A stretch of DNA of 64,000 nucleotides from Linum tenue (taxonomy: Eukaryota > Streptophyta > Magnoliopsida > Malpighiales > Linaceae): contig CAMGYJ010000010.1 of NCBI GenBank assembly GCA_946122785.1, forward strand, positions 46,273,134 through 46,337,133, written 5' to 3'. Made by a program: the position numbers and the translations under genes. Shown here piece after piece: positions 11,808 through 22,740 of the stretch. Below the pieces are notes generated by a model, which saw nothing but the letters and a program-made list of their open reading frames with translations, had not been told where the DNA came from and made no database searches. Within the stretch, counting starts at the first letter, position 1. Every line of letters begins with the position of its first letter.

Positions 11808-12722
11808 TGAAGGAATTTAGATCATCTCATTTCGCAGTAAATTAAAGTCTTATGGGAAAATTATACTTTAGCATTGGAAGTGGTGGTGAATGAACAACTA
11901 ATGTCAAACGTGGTCTAAAAAATTCCCTCCACTATGAATTGCAATAAAACATCCTTCCCAAACCCAATTTATTACCAGCCAACTCATATTTAGTAATATC
12001 ACTTGAAGGTCATACCAACAAACGACTATTTAGTTTGAGTCTAAATTAGACCTATTACATTGGCTAACAAAAAAAAAATCAACTCTAATGTAATTTTTGC
12101 AATTTTTTTTTTTGTATAACAAACATAAATGTGGAAACACCGATAATGAAGGTGTGAATTGGTTTAATGGGAACAACTAGATGGTCGATATTTCTTTATA
12201 GGTATAATTATATGGACTCAAATATATTCAAATTGTGGGTTCGACCCAAATAAATATTTTCTGCTCTAGCTCTCTCCCACATTTCATAATTTGTAAATTA
12301 AAGTAATCCGACCAACAGGCCAGACCAAAGCTAATTGAATCATTATGCAAGAGATAACGATGTAACAGAGAGTGCGGGTTGCTTGACGGATGAGGAATAT
12401 GAAGAATTAAATGTTGAATATAGCGGTTAGTTTTGAATAGAGAGAAAGGTGAGATAAAGCCCTTTTAATATTTTCCCCTTTGTTTAGTCTTGGACTTAAA
12501 CTGAGGCAAGTTTCTTTTCTACCAAGCCCAATCACGGAGTAGGGCTTTAGGAGACAACCTTTTGTTGTAAATCGGCAAAATTACCCGTTTAGTCACTCAA
12601 ATTATATAAAATTTTCACATTCTCCATCCAAATTATTTTTCTTTCTTATTTGTCACTAGCTTTACGAATTATTTCACCGTTGGTCACCGATCGTTAGTCT
12701 CCATTAACTCCGTCAGTTTTTT
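11808..12722. other. AT-rich spacer without recognisable gene
   Basis: Homopolymer A and T tracts near 12070 and 12105 and no sustained reading frame. A stretch at 12580-12700 with short phrases like TTTAGTCACTCAAATTATAT may be the outer part of the interrupted TIR element that follows. Confidence 0.45.
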
Positions 12723-13305
12723 GATGACGTGGCAAACAGACTGCTGACTCAAACATTAACTAATGACATGTCCATTTTATAAAAAATAAAATTACAACAA
12801 ATAATTTATACCTCATTCTCTTCTTCCCCTACTCCTACTGATTGGACCATTACTGCTAATCTTCTTCTTCTTCCCTTTCTCCTGCCACAACGCCCTCTTC
12901 CGGGAATTCCACCCACCATGTCGACGCCTCCCTCGCCATCAAATCTGGGCCATGAATAAAACTCTGTTTACCATCATATCTCCTTCCGACCGCCAAGTCC
13001 ATTCCTCGAACTCCCCGTTGCCGGAATTCAACCTCTTCGTCACCTGAAATCCCGAGATTCCAACCAAGTAAAGTCAAAACCCCCAAATTCCTAGCTAAGA
13101 TTTAGCCACCAGTACCCAAGTTAAAACTTTTCGTTCTTTGCTGCTTCGCATTAGGTGTTGTTCTTCTGGCAGCTGCTCTCCATCGTGGATTCCATTTCTA
13201 CGCTTCCTCTCGAGGCTACTTCCTCTGCATTTTTGGATTTGAAGCCCAGAACTCATCAATAACCAGTTCAATTTTTTGGTGAATCCATCAGCGGGAGTGA
13301 TATAC

Positions 13306-13927
13306 TATTGGGCCGGACTACTAATTGTGGAGTAGCAGCCAACAATTTTTGCGGCAATTAAAGCACTGAAATTGCAGTTGGGAATTGAATTCCCTAGCCC
13401 TCTCTTGCACTATAAAAGAAGAACAAATTCTTCATCTTCTGCATCCCATCTCATTCCATTTTCTCCGTCTCCTTCCTTTGTATGCTCCTTGAGCAATTCT
13501 TTACTTGTGGGTTTTGGTAGTGAAACGTTTTCACTAACACGGGTAGATAGAAATTTTCTTGTGAGTGAAATAGTGAGGTTGTTTGGGACACCGAGTGTTC
13601 TATTTCCTTGTATCTTGAAATTCTCTGTAACCTACTGTTTCAATAGTGAAGAAATAATTCGGAGCTGTTGTTCTGGTGGACTGGCCCAAAACCAGGGTAT
13701 ACCATGTAAATCCTCTGTGCCATTTATTATTGTCTATACTTGTCCTTTTGAGAATAGTCGTAGCATATTGCATTATTAAATTACCGAAGTAAATTGGTCT
13801 AAGAAAGTTGGTTACCTTAATTCTGGAGGACTACCTCCAGATCCAACTTATCTGCGAACTTTTTACAAACGTGTGATTTTTTTAATTCAATATATTTACC
13901 CGCTATTCTCACCCGTTGCGCCCAACA
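13306..13927 (+). repeat. 5' LTR of the copia element
   Basis: 622 bp, ending CGCCCAACA. Its first bases are TATTGGGC where the 3' LTR has TGTTGGGC, so the canonical TG start has mutated. The promoter region is plausible: CACTATAAAAGAAG at about 13408-13421 contains a TATA box, matched by a near-identical TATAAAAG in the 3' LTR. Confidence 0.9.
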
Positions 13928-13929
13928 AG

Positions 13930-13942
13930 TGGTATCAGAGCC
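13930..13942 (+). other. Copia primer binding site
   Basis: TGGTATCAGAGCC two bases after the 5' LTR matches the complement of the plant initiator methionine tRNA 3' end, the usual PBS of copia elements. Confidence 0.9.
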
Positions 13943-13969
13943 ACGTTCGATGAAGGAAAAACAAACAAG

Positions 13970-14701
13970 ATGATCAGTCTGAATGGCTCCAACTATCACA
14001 TCTGGAGAAACAAGATGAAGGATCTCCTACTCGTTACGGAGTTGCATTTGCCGGTGTTCAGACTGACCAAACCTCATGGCAAAACTAACGATGAATGGGA
14101 GTTCAAGCATGAGCAAGTATGTCGTTACATTCGGTAATTCGTGGACGACAATGTGTACGACCACATTAGCGGAGAAACTCATGCCATAACTCTATAGAAC
14201 AAGCTGGAGGCACTTTATGCTTCAAAAACCAGGAATAACAAATTATTTTATCTGACCAAGTTGGTCCAGATGAAATACAAGGAAGGCACATCCATGGCGG
14301 ATCAATTGAATGAAATTCAAGGGATGTGGATTAGTTGTCTGGTATGGGCATAAAGATGGAAGATGAGGTGGTCGCTCTCCTGGTTCTGGCTTCCCTTCCA
14401 GAATCGTGGGAGACGCTGAAGATTTCACTTACCAACTCTGTGAAAGATGGAGTTATCAGTATGGAGGTTTTCAAAAGTGGAGCCCTGAATGAAGAGATGT
14501 GGAAAAGATCACACGGTGCATCATCATCATCTTCACAGTCACATTCTGGCGATGGATTCCAGAAGTAGAGGAAGAAGTGAAGTGAGAGGCTCGAAGCAAA
14601 GAGGCAAGATTCGAGGTAAGTCCAACAAGCTTGCCAACGTCCACTATTATCACTGCAAGAAAAAGGAGGCACATTTTTCCCAAAGTTCAAAAACGAGATA
14701 A
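13970..14701 (+). pseudogene. Copia gag, frameshifted and truncated
   Basis: Starts with the copia gag signature LNGSNYHIWRNKMKDLL (about 13978-14030) and continues in other frames with YASKTRNNKLFYLTKL, GMGIKMEDEVVALLVLASL, SLTNS and VFKSGALNEE, then a damaged zinc-knuckle region (HYYHCKKKEAHF) near 14650. Gag would assemble the virus-like particle. Stops at 14135, a TAG near 14196 and several frame changes mark it as dead. It is cut off at about 14701 by the minus-strand Athila-like sequence. Confidence 0.8.
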
Positions 14702-15886
14702 GTTAAACGGTTGTTTTCAAGTCGAGAGAGGTCACCCGGATATGGTTCCCCCTAGACTGCAGTTAAGCCGGATTGCAATTTACCAAATTCAGTTTTCATG
14801 AAAGTTATACTGCGGAAGGTTCTTAAACAGTCTGAAGTCTCGACTAAAGGTCTCTAGACCCTCTCAATCTGGGTCTCCAGCGGGCGACTAACCTCCACCG
14901 GAGTAAACAGATTGAGGCCCTAACGAACCAAACCTCCACTACCGAAGTGAATTCGGTACAGAATAGTGAATTGGCTCCTCGACTAAAGGCGCCAATTCAC
15001 TACCTTCAATTAAGGGTACTCTATCAACCTAGGCAGGTATTCTCATTATAGGTTAAAGCAGAAACAACAGAAATTTGACCAGGATTTAAGTCATTCAATC
15101 ATTCAAGCCTCAATCGAATATAATCAAATCATGAAATCTGTACTTGGGTTCATACAATCAGACCTAACATACAAATCTAGGATTCCCCATACCCAGATGA
15201 ATGGGGAAACTACTCCATGGAGAGAGAAGCAAAAGCAGATTCAGATGCGGAAATCATACTGTGAAGAATGAATTTCTGCTCCTGGTCGTCGATCGGCACT
15301 TCTCCAAGCTCAAGCCGGGCTCCAATGGTGATGAAGATCAAGCTATGGCACTTGGGAACTCTGGTTCGTCGCTTTCTCTCTCTAGGAATCGCTCTGTCTC
15401 TCTAAAACTCGGAACCCCTTGATTTTTGGCCTTCTTTTCCTTTAAAACTGCTTCCTGTCGCGATACCCGGTCGAAATACCCGGTCGGGTATTTTGGGTAG
15501 CGACCGGGTATAATTGAAACGCACCGTTTTGCCTCAGGGGAAATCCCCGGTCTCTTCCAATAATCCCCGACCGGGGATTTTCGCCTCCTGCCCGGGCCCC
15601 CTTCTGTTTCTCACGGACGCCCAAAGCCAAAAATCCCCGGTCATGGCCAGATAATACCCGGTCGGGTATTTCTGCTCATGACCGGGTATTTTTGCTCTCC
15701 AACACACTTCAAGCCTCAGTTGCTCCTTTCGACCCGAATCTCGTTCCTTCGCCTTGATTCCAACGCCGGGTCCTGAAATATGACATAAACGTACAACCTC
15801 GAGTGAAATCAGCTTAAAACACGAGAATCAACATCTCAAACGGCTCAAGAATAGGGGTAAAAACATGTGCAATTATCGGTCTATCA
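14702..15886 (-). repeat. 3' LTR of the minus-strand Athila-like element (outer end missing)
   Basis: Reverse complement matches 25357-26500 throughout, starting with the family LTR start TGATAGACCGATAATT (15886 downwards). Similarity stops at about 14702, so roughly the last 190 bp, including the CA end, were lost. It contains palindromes AAATACCCGGTCGGGTATTT (about 15474), AATCCCCGACCGGGGATT (about 15562) and AATACCCGGTCGGGTATT (about 15653). A TTTTAAAGG TATA-like word lies just downstream on the minus strand (15440-15448). Confidence 0.85.
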
Positions 15887-15993
15887 AACTCCCCCACACT
15901 TAACCGTTTGCTTGTCCCCAAGCAAACCTAACTCAAACCAATGCAACTCTTAAGACCTCTATAGCAACCAACAACCCCGATCATAGGTAGAGG
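15887..15993 (-). other. Polypurine tract and 3' internal end of the minus-strand element
   Basis: On the minus strand this reads TTAAGTGTGGGGGAGTT directly before the LTR, the plus-strand priming tract. The rest equals 25250-25340 of the sister element. It ends at AGAGG (15989-15993), the target duplication where the plus-strand element inserted. Confidence 0.85.
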
Positions 15994-16941
15994 TGATAGA
16001 CCGATAATTATACATGTTTTTATCCCTATTCCGAGGCCGTTTGTGACGAGGAATCTCGTGTTTTAAGCCGATTTCACGCTAGGTTGTGTGTTTATGTCAT
16101 ATTTCAGGTCCCGGCGTTGGAATCGAGGCGGAGAAACGAGTTCTGGGTCGAAAGGAGCAAAGTTGGGACGGATAGGGCTGAAGGAGGAAAATACCCGGTC
16201 AGGTGGCCAAATACCCGACCGGGTATTCACCACTTTTGGGCGCCCGAGAAGCAGAGAGGGGCCCGGGCACAGCAGCAAAATCCCCGGTTGGGGATTATGG
16301 CGATTGACCGGGGATTCTTCCCTTAAGCGAAATGGTGCGCTGCAGAGATACCCGGTCGAAACCCAAAATACCCGACCGGGTATTTCGACCGGGTATCGCG
16401 ACCAGGCAGCTGATTTAAGGAGGAAGAAGGCCAACATTGAGGGGTTCCGAGTTTTTGGAGAGAGAAATCGATTCCTAGAGAGAGAAAGCGACGAACCAGA
16501 GTTCCCAAGCGCCATAGATCGATCTTCAACACCATTGGAGCCCGGTTTGAGCTTGGAGAAGTGCGATTAAACGTCCAGGAGCAGGAATCCAACTTCACAG
16601 TATGATTTCCGCGTCTGAATCTGCTTTTGCTTCTTTCTCTATGGAGTAGTTTCCCCATTCATCTGGGTATGGAGAACCCTAGATTTGTATGCTAGGTCTG
16701 ATTGTATGAACCCAAGTACAGAGTTTGTGAATTGATTATATTCGATTGAGGTTTGAATGACTTGAATCCTGATCAAATTCCTGTTGTTTCTGCTTTGACC
16801 TAGAATGAGAATATCTGCCTAGGTTGATAGAGTACCCTTAATCGAAGGTGGCGAATTGGTGACTTTAGTCGAGGAGCCAATTCGCTATTCTGTACCGAAG
16901 TTAATTCGGTAGTGGAGGTTTGGTTCATTAGGGCCTCAATC
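15994..16941 (+). repeat. 5' LTR of the plus-strand Athila-like element, 3' part deleted
   Basis: Matches the 3' LTR from its first base to GGGCCTCAATC at 16941, then jumps to leader sequence. About 390 bp of LTR plus the PBS are missing compared with 25357-26696. It carries palindromes at 16209-16227, 16279-16296 (CCCC version) and 16365-16385, and then a TGATTTAAGG TATA-like word at 16411. Confidence 0.85.
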
Positions 16942-17049
16942 GGAAAAGTGATTTCTGTTACTTTAGGATTTTCATTTTTGCATTGAGTTTCTGTTCTTCC
17001 CACTTGTGCCTTCACGGGTTTGCATTGCTTGATTGTGTGCAGCTAGTGC

Positions 17050-19862
17050 ATGACCCGTAGCCAGACGGGAGGTTTACTGCCGTTGAATCCTGAGATTGAG
17101 CGCACCTGCCAACAACTTCGGAGACAACAGCGAGCTAGACTGGCTACGGTGGAGCGCCGAGACGGCCAATTGACCAGCGACTCCGAGGACGAGCACGAGA
17201 TGGAAGGCGATCAGAACCCGCCTCCTTAGAACCAGATCCTGGGGAACGACCAACATCCCCAGGGAGCTGGCCACCATCATCATCCACCACCACCGGGTCC
17301 CACCTTGGAGTACTACTATACTCCACGGATTGTTGACATCCGCCCGGTCATCCTCTATCCACCCATCCCTGCAAACAACTTCGAGATCAAGCCATGCTGG
17401 ATCCAACTCATCACATCCTCTATCCAGTTCCATGGCTTGAAGGATGAGGAAGCCCGGGTACATCTTTCCCGTTTTCTGCAGCTGACGAACGGGTTCAAGT
17501 TGAATGGTGTCCCGGATGACGCAATCCGCCTTCATCTCTTCCCCCATTCTCTGGCGGGGAATGCTAAGAGGTGGTTGGAGACCCAGCCCCCATTGTCCAT
17601 CACCTCTTGGGACGATCTGGCTGACAAGTTCGTGCACCGGTATTATCCGGCATCGAAGACCACGGAGATCCAGCGGGAGATCACTCACTTCCGCCAAGAG
17701 CCAGATGAGTCACTTCGTGATGCATGGGAGCGGTACATGGGATACTTCTGGCAGTGTCCCCATCACGGTTTCAGCGATGCTTTCACAGTAGGGAACTTCT
17801 ACAGCGCCCTCACTCCAGATAGCCAGAGGGTGATCGAGTCTCTATGCCCAGGAGGGGATATTCTCACTAAGACTCCACCCGAGCTGAACCAGATGGTCAG
17901 TACCTTGGCTGCCCGCGATCATTCTTGGGGACAGAGCAGCAGGGGCAGGAATGCCCGGGACCGGGGTGTGCATGCTATTGAGGCCAGATCTGGGTTAGAG
18001 CAAGTGGCTGAGTTGGTGCAGACATTGAAGCAGCCTAACAGTCTCCTTCCGGGCCGAGGTGTAGCTACGCCTCCAGTAGCTCAGTGTCAGTGGTGTGAGA
18101 GCCCGAATCACCTGGTGGAGGATTGTCAGTCTATGAGGGAGTCTTCTACTCCCCAAGAGCAGGTGGACTTCATAGCAAATGCTCGGCGCCTGGACCCATA
18201 CAGCAACACCTACAATGAGGGATGGCGCCAGCATCCCAACTTTGCCTGGAGCAGCAACACCAACAAACCACATGGTTTCCCAGCACCAGCAGGTGGTTTC
18301 CAGCAGAGGCAGCCCTTCCAGGCTAGGCAGGGGCCACCACCACAGCAGCAGCCCTACCAGCCTAGGCAAGGGCAGCCATTCCAGCAGCCCCAGCGCCAGT
18401 TTGCTCAGCCTCCAGCAGCCGCAGCTCCAGATCCTCAGATATCTGATCTGAAGAATATTTTGCAGGCTTTCATGACCACCAGTCAGGCGAACTTCACGAG
18501 GATGGATCAGAACATCGCCTCACTGGAGGCAGGCCAGAGGAACCAAGGTGCCATTCTGCAGGATCTCCAGAACCAGATTGGGAGCCTAGCTCGCCAGAAC
18601 ACTACCAGGGCACCGGGGACTCTGCCTGCCACCACCATCCCCAATCCACGGGACCCGCATGAGACTGCACACGCCATCACCACCAGGAGTGGCAAGACTA
18701 CATCTGCTGCTCCTGCCCAGCCCAGGCGAGACGACCCACTACCTGCTTCAACACCTCCAGCTGATACTGCAGAGGTGGGGGAAGGTAGCACAACACCTGC
18801 TCCAAAGCCGCAACCTGTGGTTAAGGAGCATACACCCCAGCTGCCCTTCCCCACTCGACTCCATAGAGACAGGCTGGAGACAGAGTTCGCCAAGTTCATG
18901 GCAATGTTGAAGCAGGTCAACATCAGCATGCCGTTCGTGGATGCACTGTCGAAGATGCCCAAGTATGCCAAGTTCATGAAAGACCTCCTCACCAACAAGA
19001 AGAAACTTGGGGATCTTTCGACAGTGATGCTCAGCGAGGAGTGTTCTGCCATCCTGCAGAACAAGCTGCCAGAGAAGCGCAAAGACCCAGGGAGTTTCAC
19101 TATCCCTCTTGTTATTGGCAGCATGCATGTAGGAAAGTCCTTGGCGGACCTAGGCGCTAGCATTAACGTCATGCCCTATAAACTGTTTAAGAAGTTAGAC
19201 CTAGGTGAACCTAGAGCTACTAGGATGAGCATTCAGTTAGCTATTCGTTCTATCGTGCATCCTAGGGGTATCATTGAGGACTTGCTTGTTAATGTTGGTG
19301 CATTCACATATCCTGTTGACTTTGTTATTTTGGATATAAATGAGGATGTGGATGTGCCTTTGATTTTGGGTAGACCATTTCTCGCCACCGCCAAGGCGCT
19401 TATTGATGTGCATAGTGGTAAATTGATTCTGCGTGCTGGTGATGAACAGGCTACTTTTTCTGTGTCTGACAATGGGAAACATTCTCATTTGCATGATGAC
19501 ATAGACTACTGTGATGTGCTTGCCGATTTTGAGACCGCACTCGCCATCACGAGTGCGGGTACTGATGATGCTCTTGAGCGTTGTATTTTGCTAGATGAGC
19601 AGGCATTGCAGGAGCCGCAGCTGGCGGAGCAGTTGGCCGCATTGGAGAGTGGCCCCTTCTTGGAGGGCGACAGGCTGTTTAAACCGATCTCATCCTCCAC
19701 CCGCATCACCACTTCTTTGGAGGAACCACCAGTGCTGGAGCTTAAGCCCCTCCCTCCTCATTTGGAGTATGCATTTCTCCGAGAGGGGAATAAGCTGCCA
19801 GTTATCATCAGCTCGACCCTCACACCCGAGCAGAAGACCAGACTGGTGGCCTTGCTGAAGCC
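17050..19862 (+). pseudogene. Athila-like gag-protease, one amber stop, cut before RT
   Basis: The likely start is ATG at 17050 (MTRSQTGGLLPLNPEIER). The frame is open except for TAG at 17227-17229; the long frame after it has no nearby ATG. Domains: retrotransposon gag (about 17380-17830; AGNAKRWLETQP, WDDLADKFVHRYYP), zinc knuckle CQWCESPNHLVEDC near 18090, a Pro/Gln-rich linker and a retropepsin-like aspartic protease (LADLGASINVMPYKLFKKL near 19140, VPLILGRPFLATA near 19355). It forms and matures the particle. The frame ends at [10 protein letters not shown], where RT should begin, by fusion to RNase H sequence in another frame. The amber codon may be a CAG to TAG change. Confidence 0.85.
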
Positions 19863-21506
19863 TCGAAGACTCTGAATGATGCCCAGGAGAACTACACCAC
19901 CACAGAGAAGGAGCTGCTTGCGGTGGTGTTTGCCTTTGATATGTTTCGCCCCTATCTGGTCTTGTCCCGTGTGACCGTGTACACAGATCACTCCGCGATT
20001 AGATACCTGATGAGCAAGGCCGATGCCAAGCCTCGGCTCATACGATGGATCTTACTGCTGCAGGAGTTCGATATTGAGATCCGGGACAAGAAGGGAGCAG
20101 AAAATGTTGCAGCTGATCACCTCTCCCGGTTGGACGCACCCCCTGCGGACAACCTCGTGGAGGAGATTGATGACTCCTTCCCAGACGAGAGGTTGATGAT
20201 GATGTGCTTGGTGGAGAGTGTCACCCCCTGGTACTCCGATTTTGCGAACTATTTGGTGGGCCAGCAGCTGCCCAAGGGGATGGCAACTCACGCCAAGAGG
20301 AAATTTTTCTCCGATCTGAAGTACTACTTCTGGGATGACCCGCATCTTTTTCGGATCAGAGCCGACGGGATCATCCGTCGTTGTGTTATGGAGAGTGAGA
20401 TGGAGGGCATTCTATCTCACTGTCATGAGGGACCTACTGGCGGTCATCACGGAGGAAACCGCACAGCGAGGAAGGTACTCCAGTCGGGCTTTTACTGGCC
20501 CACGCTCTTCAAGGATGTAGACGCCTTCGCACGCAGGTGCGATCGATGCCAGCGGTCAGGTAACATCTCTGCCCGTGATGAGATGCCCCAGAATGTGTTT
20601 ATAACTTGTGAGATTTTTGATGTCTGGGGTATCGACTTCATGGGCCCCTTCCCTCCATCTTTTGGTAACACCTATATTCTGGTTGCTGTTGACTACGTCT
20701 CTAGGTGGGCTGAGGCGCAAGCTTTGCCCACCAATGATGCTAGACGTGTTTGTGGGTTTTTGAAGCAGCTATTCTCCCGGTTCGGGACACCTAGAGCCAT
20801 CATAAGCGATAGAGGCACCCATTTCCAGGGCCAATTTGATAAACTACTGTCTCGCTATGGTGTGACTCACAAGGTGTCCGTGGCCTATCATCCCCAGACT
20901 AGTGGCCAGGCCGAACTGACGAACCGGGAGCTCAAGCGGATCCTGGAGAAAACGGTGGATCAGTCCCGCAAAGATTGGTCCACCAAGCTCGATGATGCTC
21001 TGTGGGCGTATCGCACTGCCTACAAGACGCCCATTGGTACTTCACCGTACCGGCTGGTCTATGGAAAGGCATGCCATTTGCCCATGGAGCTAGAGCACAA
21101 GGCCTTCTGGGCCCTTAAGCTGCTCAACTTGGATGTTCATGTTGCAGGTGTTGAGCGAAAAATGCAGATGTTGGAGCTGGAGGAGTGGCGCTACCACGCC
21201 TATGAGAACACCCGGCTGTACAAGGAGCGCACTAAGCGCCTGCACGATGCTCGGTTGCGGGGTCCGAAGGAGTTCCAGGTTGGTGATCGAGTTCTCCTCT
21301 ATAACTCTCGCCTGAAGCTCTTTCCCGGAAAACTTCGCTCCCGGTGGTCTGGACCGTTCACGGTCACCCAGGTGTTCCCATATGGCACTATCGAAATTGC
21401 CAACCCGCAGACTGAGCCGTTTAAAGTGAATGGCCATCGTCTCAAACTCTACTTGGGAGACGAGTTCGAACGTGCGGAGTTGGTGGTGGAACTCGCGGAC
21501 CCTTAG
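19860..21506 (+). pseudogene. Athila-like RNase H and integrase (RT domain deleted upstream)
   Basis: In the frame of 19860 the sequence opens with [20 protein letters not shown], the start of the pol RNase H domain ([31 protein letters not shown]). The integrase zinc-binding HHCC follows ([21 protein letters not shown] near 20540), then the rve catalytic core ([47 protein letters not shown], giving D, D and E) and an integrase C-terminus ([21 protein letters not shown]), ending TAG at 21506. Integrase inserts the cDNA into the genome. The open frame is undamaged to its end, but without RT and in a frame different from gag it cannot be made as the normal polyprotein. Confidence 0.9.
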
Positions 21507-21735
21507 TTCCGCCATGGGCGTCCAGCTAAAAGACGGTAAAGAAGCGCTTGTGGGGAGGCAACCCCACCACGGTTTGCATTTTCTTTTCCCTTTTTCTGAG
21601 TTTTTGGTGTCGTGTCGAGTCAGTTGCATGTCTGTATTGAAGTTCGGTCGTCGTTGATGCCTCGATTTGGTGTTTTCGTGCAGGAGAGGTTGAAAATTTG
21701 GGAAAAAATGATTTTTTGGCCGAAAAGAGGGAAAT

Positions 21736-22075
21736 ACCCGGTCGTGGGCCAAAATACCCGACCGGGTATTTTCGGCTCACGCCCGGGGCCCCCTCTGTTT
21801 CTCGGGGGGGAAAAAAGTGAAATACCCGACCCCGTCCCAAAAATACCCGACCGGGTATTTTTGGTTCGCGGCCGGGTATTCCCCCTACCCTGAACGCCGC
21901 GTTTAATGATAATACCCGACCCTGATTCAAAAATACCCGGCCGGGTATTTTTGACTCGAGGCTGGGTATATTCTTCCCTGTGGAACGCAGCGTTTGTGAA
22001 AACCCGGTCGAAGACGCCTAAATACCCGACCGGGTATTCCTGAGTCCCGACCGGGTATTTTTCCTATTTAAAGGA
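21736..22075 (+). promoter_or_regulatory. Palindrome cluster and TATA box of a putative internal promoter
   Basis: Full palindromes of the type AAATACCCG(A/G)CCGGGTATTT lie at about 21751-21772, 21839-21862, 21929-21952 (24 bp, perfect) and 22020-22038, with half sites between them. They are followed by CCTATTTAAAGG (TATA-like, 22063-22074) and a CT-rich leader (22085-22165). The same palindromes precede the LTR TATA region. The minus-strand copy keeps a TATA box and leader at the same place. The promoter role is inferred from position, TATA box, downstream intron and ORF. Confidence 0.6.
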
Positions 22076-22740
22076 AACCCCCGGCCATTTTCTCTCTCTA
22101 CCCTCATTTTTTCCAAATCTTCCCTCTCTCTACTCTCAAACACTCTCCCCTCTCTCCTCTTAGGGCCGCCGCCGGCAGCCATTCTAAGCCGCCGGCCGCC
22201 GCGCCGCCGCCGCCGGCCACCCTCCGCCGCCGCCGCGCCGCCGGCCGCCCTCCGCCGCCGCGCCGGTCGCCGGACGTTTTCCAGCGAGTCTCCGGGGCGA
22301 TTCGCCGGCCATTTTCCGGCGAGTCTCCTGGGCGATTTTTTTTTTCCGGCCCCCTCGCGTCCCCTCACCCCCTCTTCGAGTCCTAGCTACGGTCCTCCTT
22401 GTGTTTCCAGGTGTGTTTCCTGTTCATTTCTAGTTTATGGAAAATCGGACTGTAGATTCTAGGACCGAGAACTGTGGTTGCCTGACTGATTTAGAGTAGG
22501 GTGAGGGACGACTTGAGTTTGCATGGTTGTATATGTGGTCGATGTGCTGCCCGGGTGCTTATTGTTGTTTATTTTGTGATTCTGCCTTGAACTCCGGTTG
22601 AGTTGCTTGCAATTCAACCGGCTGTGCTTAAATTGCTAGCCTAGGTGAGCTTAAGTGTGGGGGAAGTGCTGACCCCATACCGTTGGTCCTGAAAGTGTAT
22701 TTTCTTGGCTCCACCTTTGGTTTGTTGTTTGTGCAGGATC
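22076..22740 (+). other. Leader exon and 326-nt intron ahead of the 3' ORF
   Basis: A CT-rich leader is followed by a GCC-repeat-rich stretch (22165-22330). The donor is TTTCCAG/GTGTGTTTCC at 22410/22411 and the acceptor TTTGTGCAG/GATC at 22736/22737, four bases before the ATG at 22741. The equivalent donor and acceptor in the minus copy define a 327-nt intron. A polypurine-like tract TTAAGTGTGGGGG lies inside the intron at 22651-22663. Confidence 0.6.

Noticed and set aside
12856..13086. 76-codon minus-strand ORF rich in Glu and Gly
   Set aside because: No family resemblance; it lies in the interior of a small TIR element and is likely chance.
17305..17310. Gag start at 17305, 3' ORF start at 22705, Ulp1-like start at 43380
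   Set aside because: All three positions are TTG codons; ATG at 17050 and 22741 fit better, and the third frame continues upstream.
17074..19712. Several long minus-strand open frames opposite gag-protease
   Set aside because: They are shadows of a GC-rich coding region, share no family motifs and lack conserved counterparts.
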